From positions 1 through 64,000 of the forward strand of contig PHFX01000153.1 in the NCBI GenBank assembly GCA_007618135.1: 64,000 nt of DNA, written 5' to 3'. Of the stretch, positions 14,223-22,933 are shown in pieces. A program made the translations under genes and the position numbers. Within the stretch, counting starts at the first letter, position 1; each line of letters starts with the position of its first letter. The notes under the pieces are model-generated. The model was not told where the DNA came from and searched no databases. It saw nothing but the letters and a program-made list of their open reading frames with translations. The DNA is from Candidatus Brocadia sp. WS118 (GTDB taxonomy: Bacteria > Planctomycetota > Brocadiia > Brocadiales > Brocadiaceae).

Positions 14223-16214
14223 ATGAAAGCACAGCAAAAACAAGGTATTCTCTTATTTGTAGCCTTTTTTCTCCCCATCGTAACAGCATCATTGCTCCGT
14301 TTCTGGGACTTGGGTCTCAGGCCATTTCACTCAGACGAAGGGGTAAATAGTTTCTTCTTGCTCAATTTATACAACAAGAACTATTACCACTACGATCCTG
14401 CCAATTATCATGGTCCCTTCCTTTATTATATTGGTTTAATCCCCTTTTACCTCTTTGGCATTTCCGATTTTACCTTCCGGCTTATGCCGGTTTTGTTCGG
14501 AATTATGGGTGTGGCTTTGTTCTATCCGCTGCGGCGACGATTGGGCACAATGGGTCTCCTGACCACAGGATTATTGGTTGCCTTCTCTCCTGCAAATTCT
14601 TTTTTCTCAAGGGATACCATCCACGAAATTTATCTGGTATTCTTTTCTCTTGCCGTTGTCGTTGCCTTTTTTCTTTACGCCGAGACAAGGAAATCACGGT
14701 ACCTCTATTTTGCCGGGGCAAGTATTGCCTTTGTTATCACGATAAAAGAAACGTACATACTGACTTTTGCCGTGTACGCATTGTCTTTAGCTACAGCGTA
14801 TTGTTACGAAGTGGTTTTTCTCAGGAAAGGTGACAGATATCAATGCGGCAAAACTATCCTTGCCACATTTGCTGGTGATTGCAAAAAAAACAAATATGCC
14901 ATAGGAATAAGCGTCGGAATATTTTTCCTCATTACCTTCTTATTGTATTCATCGTTTTTGACATACTATGCTGGTATCAAAGGCATTTTAACTACCCTTA
15001 AGATATGGACAAAAACAGGCACACACAGTAGCGGACATGCCAAACCGTTTTTCTATTACTGGAAAATCCTTTACAAATTCGAACTCCCTATCCTGGTCCT
15101 GGGAATTGCTGGATTTTATTATTCATTTCGGCGTGGAAACAAATTTACTGTTTTTGTTGCATCGTGGGCCATCCTCATCTACCTCGTGTATTCCTTCATT
15201 CCCTACAAGACACCCTGGTTGATTTTAAACATCTTGCTCCCGCTTTCTCTTTTGGGAGGAATTTTTGTAAACACTGTCTTTTCACTATGTACAAGGGGAT
15301 GGCAGCATGCAATCTTTTATCCCCTCTGCGTTGGTATTTTCGGTTTTTCCTGTTATCAGTCTCTTATGCTGAACTTCAACAATTACGACGACGAACGGTA
15401 CGAACTTGTCTATGTACAAACCAAACGGGATATTTATAATTTATTAGACAGATTAGAATCCCTTTCAAATGCGTATGGAAACGACATGACCGTTAATGTC
15501 GTTTCGAGAGAATACTGGCCATTACCATGGTATCTCAGAGAATACAAAAATGCGAAATTCTGGGGCAACCTTATTGAAAAGCCTGACGCTCCGGTTATTT
15601 TGGTAGATAAAAAAGGAGAAACAGAACTGAGCAAAAAATTAAAGGGAGAGTACAAGAAGGAACGGTTCGTATTGCGGCCTGGCGTTTGGCTCACCGCATA
15701 TATCCAACAAAATCTCTATGACCAGAAATTCGATACGGAAGCAATAGCAGCAAGTACAGAATCAATTGATACGATTTCAAAAGAGGAATTAGAGGCGGGT
15801 TTAATCGCAAAATACTACTACAACATTGAATGTATTGGAAATCCTTTTCTATCGAGAGTAGAAAAAGACGCTATTTCGTTTACCTATAATGACGAGTCGA
15901 AAAAACCTTACCGATCACCCTTTGGCATTGAATGGGAGGGATATCTGTCTGTTCCGCAAAAAGGGGCATATCAATTTGCAACAAAGTCAGACGATGGTTC
16001 TTTGGTTTATCTTGATGGGAAGAAGATCGTCGACAACGACGATCTTCATGCAGCACAGTACCTTTCAGCTGTTGTATCATTAGAAGCAGGGTTCCACCGT
16101 ATTCGAATAAGATATTTTGATGCAGGCGGCGGAGCTGTTATGGAGTTTTTTTGGAGGCCTCCGGGCGGGAAAGAATCTCTTGTTCCGGGTAACGTTTTAT
16201 TTCATAAAAAGTGA
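14223..16214 (+). CDS. GT39/Agl23-like membrane glycosyltransferase with C-terminal PA14 domain
   Basis: 663 residues. The N-terminal motif RFWDLGLRPFHSDEGVNSFF (from about residue 29) and YHGPFLYYIGLIPFYLFG match the TIGR03663 (flippase activity-associated Agl23) type of GT39 proteins, where the Asp-Glu in HSDEG is the predicted catalytic site. About ten membrane helices run to residue 390. A soluble region leads to a PA14 domain at 523-660 (KSDDGSLVYLDGKKIVDN, RYFDAGGGAVMEFFWRPPGG). Members of the family work with polyprenyl-linked sugars in glycan assembly. It forms an operon with the 801-residue protein before it and converges on a GT2 gene. Confidence 0.83.
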   Translation: MKAQQKQGILLFVAFFLPIVTASLLRFWDLGLRPFHSDEGVNSFFLLNLYNKNYYHYDPANYHGPFLYYIGLIPFYLFGISDFTFRLMPVLFGIMGVALFYPLRRRLGTMGLLTTGLLVAFSPANSFFSRDTIHEIYLVFFSLAVVVAFFLYAETRKSRYLYFAGASIAFVITIKETYILTFAVYALSLATAYCYEVVFLRKGDRYQCGKTILATFAGDCKKNKYAIGISVGIFFLITFLLYSSFLTYYAGIKGILTTLKIWTKTGTHSSGHAKPFFYYWKILYKFELPILVLGIAGFYYSFRRGNKFTVFVASWAILIYLVYSFIPYKTPWLILNILLPLSLLGGIFVNTVFSLCTRGWQHAIFYPLCVGIFGFSCYQSLMLNFNNYDDERYELVYVQTKRDIYNLLDRLESLSNAYGNDMTVNVVSREYWPLPWYLREYKNAKFWGNLIEKPDAPVILVDKKGETELSKKLKGEYKKERFVLRPGVWLTAYIQQNLYDQKFDTEAIAASTESIDTISKEELEAGLIAKYYYNIECIGNPFLSRVEKDAISFTYNDESKKPYRSPFGIEWEGYLSVPQKGAYQFATKSDDGSLVYLDGKKIVDNDDLHAAQYLSAVVSLEAGFHRIRIRYFDAGGGAVMEFFWRPPGGKESLVPGNVLFHKK

Positions 16215-16216
16215 AT

Positions 16217-16945
16217 TCACTGATAACATCCTTTGAAATCCTTTATTTTTATGATGAACAAGTCCCTCAACATCTGAAGGGAATGCCGAACTGGTTTTAC
16301 CTTACTCAATGCAGAATTTTCCCATCGAATTGGAATTTCCTTTATTTTATAATTGAATTTCCTCGATATATATAACGCTTCCACGTCAAAAGAAAAACCA
16401 TTGATAACGCACCTGCTAAAGACCTTGTTTACCACATCCTTTTTGAACCCTTTAAAGCCACATTGCGTATCAATGATCCCCTTCAGTAACACCAGATTTA
16501 CAATAAAATTGAAGATTTTACCCATCTTCTCCCGATACCAGGGTTGACGAACGGTAATTTCAGAATCAGACATGCTTCGCGACCCAACGACAACATCATA
16601 ACCACCAGTAAGATGCGGCAGGCACTTTTCTATTTCCTCAATAGGGGTAGAGAGGTCTGCATCAGTAAAAAAGATATAGTCTCCTCTTGCAGACAACATA
16701 CCTTTTCTCACGGAATAACCCTTGCCATAATTCCGGTCATTTGCCAAAACAACAATGTGGTCATTTGAACTTGCACATTTATTTATCATTTGCAAGGTGT
16801 TATCTGTGGAACCATCATCCACCACAATAATTTCGTAAGGGAATCCTCCATGAGAAAGGTATGAGCAAATTTTGTTGATGGTCGTTAATAATCTCTTTTC
16901 CTCGTTATAAGCAGGAATGGCTATTGACAGGAAACATTCACTCAT
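16217..16945 (-). CDS. GT2 glycosyltransferase, dolichyl-phosphate beta-glucosyltransferase-like
   Basis: 242 residues. SIAIPAYNEEKRL opens the GT-A fold, VVDDGSTDNT and TDADLSTP (DxD) form the donor and metal site, and DTQCGFKGFKK is a conserved ALG5/DPG synthase motif. There is no clear C-terminal membrane helix. It would make polyprenyl-phosphate-glucose or a similar donor on the cytosolic face, a plausible supply for the GT-C enzymes next door. Its stop is 2 bp from the convergent PA14 gene. On the other side it follows gspF by 11 bp on the same strand and may be read through from the secretion operon. Confidence 0.87.
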   Translation of the reverse strand: MSECFLSIAIPAYNEEKRLLTTINKICSYLSHGGFPYEIIVVDDGSTDNTLQMINKCASSNDHIVVLANDRNYGKGYSVRKGMLSARGDYIFFTDADLSTPIEEIEKCLPHLTGGYDVVVGSRSMSDSEITVRQPWYREKMGKIFNFIVNLVLLKGIIDTQCGFKGFKKDVVNKVFSRCVINGFSFDVEALYISRKFNYKIKEIPIRWENSALSKVKPVRHSLQMLRDLFIIKIKDFKGCYQ

Positions 16946-16956
16946 CGATACGTTCT

Positions 16957-18159
16957 TTAAAAGCGGAGATCGTTCACACTCAAAATTGCCGTTAGCATAG
17001 AAATTACAATTATCCCGATAACAGCGCCCATCAGCAATATGAGTACTGGTTCAACCATGGTCACCAGCCGCTTCATCCGGTGCTCGACATCGGCATCAAA
17101 ATTATCTGCCACTTTTAAAAGCATTTGATCCAAATTTCCTGTTTCTTCGCCTACTTTCAGCAAATGGACTGCAATTTCCGGCAAGAAGTCTCTTTTTGCA
17201 AGTGATATCGTAAGGCCGTCTCCTTCCTTTACGTTTGCTTTTACACTTCCCAAAATATCAGCAAGATACCGATTAGACAATACGTCCTTCACAATATCCA
17301 TCGATTTTAGCAATGGAACGCCATTTTCTAATAGGGTACCAAGCGTTCTAGCAAATCTTGATACCTGCATTTTCCATAAAAGATTACCAATAAGCGGCAA
17401 CCGTAACTTCTTTCGGTCTAATTTTATGGAGGTATCGTTATCCTTCATTGCTTTTTTATATGAAAAGAATGCAATGAGGGCAGCAAGAATTATAACCCAA
17501 CCGTATCGAATAGAATACTGGCTCATACCCATGAGTATCATGGTCGAGAAAGGGAGAGAAATGCCCATGCCATCGAAGATCTGCGCAAACTTGGGAATAA
17601 CATATACAATAAGCGCTCCCACACATACGAGACCCGTGCTGCTCAGCAAGAGGGGATAAATCATCGCGGAAATAATCTCGCTCCTGACTTTTTGCAGTCT
17701 TTCTTGAAAAGCCCCCAATCTCTTGAGTACCTGCGGCAACACCCCGCCTTCTTCTCCGGCACGCACCATGTTTATATAAACATTGGAAAAAAGTTTGACA
17801 TGATTCGTGAGTGCTTTAGCAAAGGATTTTCCTGACTTAATTCCATTCAGCAAATCCTCAATAACGTCTTTGATCGCATTTTTATCTTGACCGGACAGCA
17901 AAATGGACAAACTCTTGTCAAGAGGAATACCACCCTCAAGCAATGTAGCAAGTTCTTGGGTAAAAGGCAGGATAGCTTTTTTATTCAACCGGTTTAGGAA
18001 AAATCCAAATTTTTTATTGTTATCTGCCTGTTGAATATGTAAAACAATGTGGCCTGATTTGCGGAGTTCATTAATCAGGTCTGTCCTACTCAGTGCTTCT
18101 TTTTCTCCTTCCACAACCCCACTGGATGCTGTTAATAATTTGTATCGAAAGGTACTCAT
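16957..18159 (-). CDS. gspF: Type II secretion inner-membrane platform protein GspF
   Basis: 400 residues, the standard GspF/PilC length. It has two repeated cytoplasmic T2SSF domains (FTQELATLLEGGIPLDKSLSILLSG and ARTLGTLLENGVPLLKSMDIVKDVL) and membrane helices near 168-192, 218-238 and 370-392. It transmits ATPase motion to the pseudopilus. It is the last secretion gene in this block. The ATPase GspE, which it would contact, is not in the window. Confidence 0.93.
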   Translation of the reverse strand: MSTFRYKLLTASSGVVEGEKEALSRTDLINELRKSGHIVLHIQQADNNKKFGFFLNRLNKKAILPFTQELATLLEGGIPLDKSLSILLSGQDKNAIKDVIEDLLNGIKSGKSFAKALTNHVKLFSNVYINMVRAGEEGGVLPQVLKRLGAFQERLQKVRSEIISAMIYPLLLSSTGLVCVGALIVYVIPKFAQIFDGMGISLPFSTMILMGMSQYSIRYGWVIILAALIAFFSYKKAMKDNDTSIKLDRKKLRLPLIGNLLWKMQVSRFARTLGTLLENGVPLLKSMDIVKDVLSNRYLADILGSVKANVKEGDGLTISLAKRDFLPEIAVHLLKVGEETGNLDQMLLKVADNFDADVEHRMKRLVTMVEPVLILLMGAVIGIIVISMLTAILSVNDLRF

Positions 18160-18165
18160 AAACCT

Positions 18166-18780
18166 CTATTTTTTTATGTTCGATCTCATGACAACAATCT
18201 GTTCTTCACCATACCAATCAAGCCTCACTTGATCCGGTTCTATATTTTTTACCTTATATTCTGCAATTTCTTCACCTTCTTCAATAAAGATAAACGGTTT
18301 TTTATTTGATGTCTGATCCGGGTTTTCGATAAGAGCCTTTCTGGTGTTTCCGAGAATCAAGATTCCCCGTAAGGTAATTTTTTTCGGTGTTCCCCTTGGT
18401 TTGTGTTGATTTTCCACCGGTTGTACAACTCCTTCTTCATGTTGTTTTGGTTCTGTCTTTGCTCCCAGCGGAGCCCAAACAGTACGATTCGGAGAAAAAG
18501 GGTTGTTTGACAATATGAGTTCATAATTCTGTATTGGTTTCATATCAGACTGAAGAGAAGGCAACAGGTTATTCTTCAACGGTATGCCTTCTTCTCCCTT
18601 ATCTGGCTTCATGCTAATTTCAGGCGGGTAATACACTAACAACACGCAAATAACGGCAAGACTTATAACACCTGTGAATAAAAAAAGATTTATGATCGGC
18701 AGATAATGCTTCCATTGTTTTATCTTTTTAACGAAGGGTTCAACTGCAACCCGCAATAATTTTATCTTAAGAGACTTCAT
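18166..18780 (-). CDS. gspC: GspC/PilP-like type II secretion protein
   Basis: 204 residues: a short cytoplasmic N-terminus, one membrane helix (about 28-50), a flexible linker, and a C-terminal HR-type domain. The conserved NYELILSNNPFSPNR precedes the domain ITLRGILILGNTRKALIENP, which resembles the GspC HR fold that contacts the secretin N0 domain. There is no PDZ domain, so it is a short PilP-like form. It lies between the gspM-like and gspF genes, the usual inner-membrane assembly group. Confidence 0.72.
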   Translation of the reverse strand: MKSLKIKLLRVAVEPFVKKIKQWKHYLPIINLFLFTGVISLAVICVLLVYYPPEISMKPDKGEEGIPLKNNLLPSLQSDMKPIQNYELILSNNPFSPNRTVWAPLGAKTEPKQHEEGVVQPVENQHKPRGTPKKITLRGILILGNTRKALIENPDQTSNKKPFIFIEEGEEIAEYKVKNIEPDQVRLDWYGEEQIVVMRSNIKK

Positions 18781-18784
18781 ACTA

Positions 18785-19387
18785 TTACGACTTCTTTTCT
18801 ATGGAGACAATAGCCGTCAAACTCGAAGAAATAGTAGCACCTTTTACAACATTTAACCCTAAAGTTTTTATTTTGAGATTATCGAGAAAAAGCAGTTTTT
18901 CATTGCTATATTCTATGTCATATAAAAAATTTTGTAGTTTTTGAGAATTATCCAAATTACTGATTTCGAAATTGATTGATAGTTCAATAAGATATGGTTT
19001 TTTGTTCAGTATCTCTTTTTTTAAAGCCGTACTCCGTGATACAACAAGTCCATTCTTGGTAGCTAGATTGTTTATTATTTCCTGTAATTTTGCAGAGGCA
19101 AGTTCTTCCGTTTCCTCGGAAAGGAATTTCCCTTGATATTCAGAATAATATCGTTCAAGATCACTTAATCTGGTCTCATATTGTTTTTTGTTAGCTATAA
19201 ACGAATAGTATTTTTTCAGGAGTTGCTTTTGTGTCTCAAGCCTCTCTTTTGTCTCATTGATAGATTTAAAAAAGGGCGTAATCATAGCCTTATCAATACC
19301 TATATACAAGAGAACGATAATGGCGACAATCAAAAGTACCCGCTCTCTCCACTTGAATTTATGAAATAGCTCCGGAAATTTTCCCAT
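18785..19387 (-). CDS. gspM: GspM/PilO-like inner-membrane assembly protein
   Basis: 200 residues. One N-terminal membrane helix (RVLLIVAIIVLLYIGIDKAM, 15-34) is followed by a long coiled coil (about 40-105) and a ferredoxin-like periplasmic domain ending in LTAIVSIEKKS. This is the layout of GspM and PilO, which pair with GspL/PilN in the inner-membrane platform. It starts 7 bp after the gspL-like stop, supporting the partnership. Named by architecture and position more than by sequence. Confidence 0.75.
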   Translation of the reverse strand: MGKFPELFHKFKWRERVLLIVAIIVLLYIGIDKAMITPFFKSINETKERLETQKQLLKKYYSFIANKKQYETRLSDLERYYSEYQGKFLSEETEELASAKLQEIINNLATKNGLVVSRSTALKKEILNKKPYLIELSINFEISNLDNSQKLQNFLYDIEYSNEKLLFLDNLKIKTLGLNVVKGATISSSLTAIVSIEKKS

Positions 19388-19393
19388 ATCGTG

Positions 19394-20656
19394 TTATCTT
19401 TGAATATTCCCTTTTATCCGAAATTTTTCCCTGCCACTTTGTGTTTTTGTAACAGGAGAAACTAACCCCACCCCTGAAAAAAGTGGTGAATTTTCTAAAA
19501 TTGGTATTAAATTCGTGGAAGATACCGCATCGCCTTCTACTTCAAAAGTGTTATCTACAATGGTAATAGCCTTTGCCCACGCGTCATTCGGGAGTACCTT
19601 TGCCAATTCCAGAATGACATCAATCCTCGGAATGTAACTTCCTTTCACTTCATTAATATTACTAACGGCTTTATCCAGGACTGCAGTACGCTCCTGGATC
19701 TTCTCAACAACAGAAACATCTTTTTTTATCGCTTTAATCTGAGCATTTATTGTTTTTAATATCGCCAGATTATTCAACTTTTGTATGTAAGGAATAAGAA
19801 ATACAAAACAGATGAGGAATCCTATGAAAAAAAACATTACGCCGGTTTGGGCGTTTAGCCTCCTTTTGGATGAGCTAATGAGGCTCAGATTGCACGGATA
19901 TTCTGACAAACCATACAGCGCTGCACCGTACGACTCTAAATGTTCATCCAATAATTGAGCGGGAATTTTGCTTTCATTTGGTACAATGTCATTACTGACA
20001 TTTGCCCACAGTATTTCGCCCGGAAGGTTCGTTTTAATCTGGTTGGTTAATTCTGCCTCTGTTTTTATCATCGATGATAATATCAGATGGTTATTCTCAA
20101 ACAGATTGTAACTGTAATTTTTTGCATTTTTACTGACCAAAGCAACAGGACCTTTTTTTTCTCCCAGAATAGGCAGGAAGGCAAAAGGAGAGATAATCAC
20201 CCGGGAGGGAGTAATACCAATAGCTTGTAATTTTGTCAATATATTATCCAATTCCATCTTTTTCATAGCAACAATAAGTACCTTCGTATCTTGTCTGCTG
20301 TGAGATAATGCATGAATGTCAAAATAAACATCTTCATTACTAAACGGGATAAAACTATCCAGTTGATATGCAAGCGCATCCCGTAACTCCTTCAGATTCG
20401 AATGGGGATACTCTATTTCCCTGATAATGGAAAATTCTCTCGGCAAGGAAAGGATAATATCTCCCGCAAATTTCCCTTTTTCCAAGGATGCAGGTTTTAA
20501 TTGCAAAGGATCCTTGAGCATAAAATCTTTAATTTTGACAGTCTCATGCGAATAGGCAATTAACTTTTTCCAAATGGTCGTTATAATAAGGTCGTTTCCA
20601 CACAGAGACAAGCCCATAGCCCTTTGAGAAAACATATTGATGAAGGGTATTTTCAT
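19394..20656 (-). CDS. gspL: GspL/PilM-PilN-like type II secretion protein
   Basis: 420 residues. The N-terminal actin-like cytoplasmic domain (1-250; IILSLPREFSIIREIEYP and AYQLDSFIPFSNEDVYFD match PilM/GspL) is followed by one membrane helix near 270-290 (GVMFFFIGFLICFVFLIPYI) and a periplasmic coiled coil with a PilN-like domain. GspL links the ATPase to the periplasmic platform. As a fused PilM-PilN form it accounts for both functions. It lies between gspK and gspM. Confidence 0.82.
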   Translation of the reverse strand: MKIPFINMFSQRAMGLSLCGNDLIITTIWKKLIAYSHETVKIKDFMLKDPLQLKPASLEKGKFAGDIILSLPREFSIIREIEYPHSNLKELRDALAYQLDSFIPFSNEDVYFDIHALSHSRQDTKVLIVAMKKMELDNILTKLQAIGITPSRVIISPFAFLPILGEKKGPVALVSKNAKNYSYNLFENNHLILSSMIKTEAELTNQIKTNLPGEILWANVSNDIVPNESKIPAQLLDEHLESYGAALYGLSEYPCNLSLISSSKRRLNAQTGVMFFFIGFLICFVFLIPYIQKLNNLAILKTINAQIKAIKKDVSVVEKIQERTAVLDKAVSNINEVKGSYIPRIDVILELAKVLPNDAWAKAITIVDNTFEVEGDAVSSTNLIPILENSPLFSGVGLVSPVTKTQSGREKFRIKGNIQR

Positions 20657-20676
20657 AATTACGGAATTTCAGTACT

Positions 20677-21750
20677 CTATTCTGGATACGCTGCAAGAAT
20701 TTTACAATGTCCCGCACTTTTTAGCACAAGCAATCTATATTCATTTTTTATTGTCCCTGAAGAAGCAATCGAATTGATCAAAATATAATTCGAATTATCT
20801 AGCGTTAAATACTTCATGACCTCTTCATAATCCTTTCCAATAACGCCAAAATGCCTGAATATTTCTTTTAAGGTATCAAGTTTTTTAATTTTCCCCCGTT
20901 TTTTTCTCAATTGAATTATGGCATCTGCAATTTCGTCAGTAATCGTGGGTACATAGAGGAGAACTTCCTTCGATGCAAAGTTCACGTTGACCTTCCCTGA
21001 CCCGTAAATCGTCAAATGATCACGTAACAAATCAAATATTTGTGGTGTGACCCCTTTTACTAAGGTCAGTTCTTCAATGGACTCGAATGGTCCATTCTTC
21101 GGCTCATAGGGATCTGATAATGTGGCATAATAATCTTTTTCTGCACCATTGACATGATGTAATTCATCCTCATCTAACCAATCCAGTATCGAATCTGTTA
21201 TGGTTTCTGCGACGAGTTCTTTTAGCTTATATGCTTTAAGAACTTTGGTAAAACTCACTCTCATATCATCGGTTATCTTGTTTACATTTATTTTCCCACT
21301 TTCATCGCTGATCGACACTTCACAATCTCTATCCCCTATACGAATTGAATAGGGACTATTGCTTGGCATCCATGAACTGCTATTCTTAATTTTTTTCCGA
21401 TCATCTGAATCTTTTTCTGCGCCTCTCTTCTTTTTTAGCTCTGCAATCTTACTGGTTTTCGCATCTTTTTCCTGGTTCTTTGATTGCAATAGTTTTTGTG
21501 TCGCATACATACAGGCGCCACGTGCTGCATAAATATTTTTTATACGCTCCGTAAACGTAATTTCCGTTTTAATAGCAATACTGGTATTCCTGGTGAAACT
21601 CACTGCTATAAACCCTAAAATCACGATTGCCCAGAGGCTAAAAATTAATGCATAGCCATGATTGGTGATATAAGCTCTTGTTCCTTTCCGTGTTTTGACA
21701 CCAATAATTTTATTGCCAGAGGGACTTTCTTCTTCACTTCTTCTTTCCAT
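20677..21750 (-). CDS. gspK: Minor pseudopilin GspK
   Basis: 357 residues. A hydrophobic N-terminal helix (NHGYALIFSLWAIVILGFIAVSF, residues 30-52) has the pseudopilin pattern, though the usual GF cleavage pair is replaced by NHG-Y. The large domain includes the GspK SAM-like part (DWLDEDELHHVNGAEKDYY, FESIEELTLVKGVTP) and a helix-hairpin-helix near the C-terminus. GspK caps the pseudopilus tip with GspI and GspJ. The ATG at 21750 gives a 106-bp overlap with gspJ; no start codon occurs between there and the hydrophobic helix, so the overlap seems real. Confidence 0.85.
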   Translation of the reverse strand: MERRSEEESPSGNKIIGVKTRKGTRAYITNHGYALIFSLWAIVILGFIAVSFTRNTSIAIKTEITFTERIKNIYAARGACMYATQKLLQSKNQEKDAKTSKIAELKKKRGAEKDSDDRKKIKNSSSWMPSNSPYSIRIGDRDCEVSISDESGKINVNKITDDMRVSFTKVLKAYKLKELVAETITDSILDWLDEDELHHVNGAEKDYYATLSDPYEPKNGPFESIEELTLVKGVTPQIFDLLRDHLTIYGSGKVNVNFASKEVLLYVPTITDEIADAIIQLRKKRGKIKKLDTLKEIFRHFGVIGKDYEEVMKYLTLDNSNYILINSIASSGTIKNEYRLLVLKSAGHCKILAAYPE

Positions 21751-22412
21751 TGTAAGTCTGTACCTTCGATAACGTCTTCATTCTGTACCTTTCCATGAAT
21801 GTCTCCTTTCGTATCATCAGGTTTTTTCGCTTCCCCATCAACTTCTTCTTCATTTTCACGCTCATCACCCGCGTCATCAAGATAAGCAAATGAAATTTTA
21901 TCACAATCTTTGAGAAATACGACAGAATCCTTATCTGCTCGTAGCCGACTTTCCGATTCTTCAGATAAAGTAATTAATACCATAGGGTTAACCCTCAGTT
22001 CTGAGTACATAAGATCCCACAAACCTTTATCATTCGCCTTAATTCTATAATTGGCAATTATCAATCCCTGGCCATAATGTCTTGTAAAGGAAAGGGGCGA
22101 TACAAAGGTAAGAAAATCTCTTTCCCCATTGAAATAGAGGAGTTTCGTTTTTTTAAGATTTTTGTTTTCTTCAGTCTCCCCAATATTTTTCTTTGGTACC
22201 TTCTGAATACGCAGCGAAGAGGCCTGTTGCCAGAAGAAATCGTAAACGGCTTTTTCCTTTGTTGATTCATTAAACCACAGCTCTTCCCTTTCCATAGAAA
22301 ACAAACCAACCCGTATTGCATAAGCGCCGGACATAATCAAAAGGGTCCCTATGAAAAGAGCTATAAGTAATTCAAATAGAGTAAAGCCTTCTTTCTGTTT
22401 CATTTGTTTCAT
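21645..22412 (-). CDS. gspJ: Minor pseudopilin GspJ
   Basis: 255 residues. MKQMKQKEGFTLFELLIALFIG is a classic prepilin leader with cleavage after the Gly and a Glu at +5. The rest is a beta-rich GspJ domain with an acidic insertion (DDAGDERENEEEVDGEAKKPDD, residues 174-195) just before the C-terminus. It works with GspI and GspK at the pseudopilus tip. The 3' end overlaps gspK by 106 bp. A prepilin peptidase would be needed and is not in this window. Confidence 0.87.
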   Translation of the reverse strand: MKQMKQKEGFTLFELLIALFIGTLLIMSGAYAIRVGLFSMEREELWFNESTKEKAVYDFFWQQASSLRIQKVPKKNIGETEENKNLKKTKLLYFNGERDFLTFVSPLSFTRHYGQGLIIANYRIKANDKGLWDLMYSELRVNPMVLITLSEESESRLRADKDSVVFLKDCDKISFAYLDDAGDERENEEEVDGEAKKPDDTKGDIHGKVQNEDVIEGTDLQWKEEVKKKVPLAIKLLVSKHGKEQELISPIMAMH

Positions 22413-22429
22413 TTTACGATGAAAAATAT

Positions 22430-22933
22430 CTATTCCACTGTATCCTCCTCTTCTTCACGAACTTCCCTTTCGGATGATTCAGAGAAGGCATCAGATTCTT
22501 GAGAGAAGAAAATTGTTTCGATACGTATCCCTCCCACCAGGGTGCTCAGCAAAGTAGTTCCTTTTGGTGGAACCTCTATGGAGCCTTCATCGGCAACCTC
22601 CTTAGAGAAATCGATTTTATCCACGGCTTCTTTATATTTATTAACCTCTGATACCTTCCACTGCACCCCATCCTTTGTTACACCTTCAAAAGTTTTTTCT
22701 TTATCTCTCTTTTCATGTTTTTTCCCAAGTATCCCTAACAAAGCCTCTTCCGTTTTTGTTCTGGCAAGAAGTAATAATTCTGCGTGTCGATCAATTTTTT
22801 CTCTTAACCTTGCTGAATTCCCAATCAAACTAAAAAAAATCCCAATGGAAATTCCCACGATTGCCAGCGCAACCATAACCTCCAGGATAGTAAACCCTTT
22901 TTTCCCCTCGATTTTAGTATTTCTCAATTTCAT
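22430..22933 (-). CDS. gspI: Minor pseudopilin GspI
   Basis: 167 residues. The leader EGKKGFTILEVMVALAIVGISIGIF has the prepilin cleavage site (G-F) and Glu at +5, as in GspI and GspV. The soluble domain is short and ends in an acidic tail (SSEREVREEEEDTVE). Its start overlaps the last 20 bp of gspD, so expression is coupled to the secretin gene. Confidence 0.85.
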   Translation of the reverse strand: MKLRNTKIEGKKGFTILEVMVALAIVGISIGIFFSLIGNSARLREKIDRHAELLLLARTKTEEALLGILGKKHEKRDKEKTFEGVTKDGVQWKVSEVNKYKEAVDKIDFSKEVADEGSIEVPPKGTTLLSTLVGGIRIETIFFSQESDAFSESSEREVREEEEDTVE

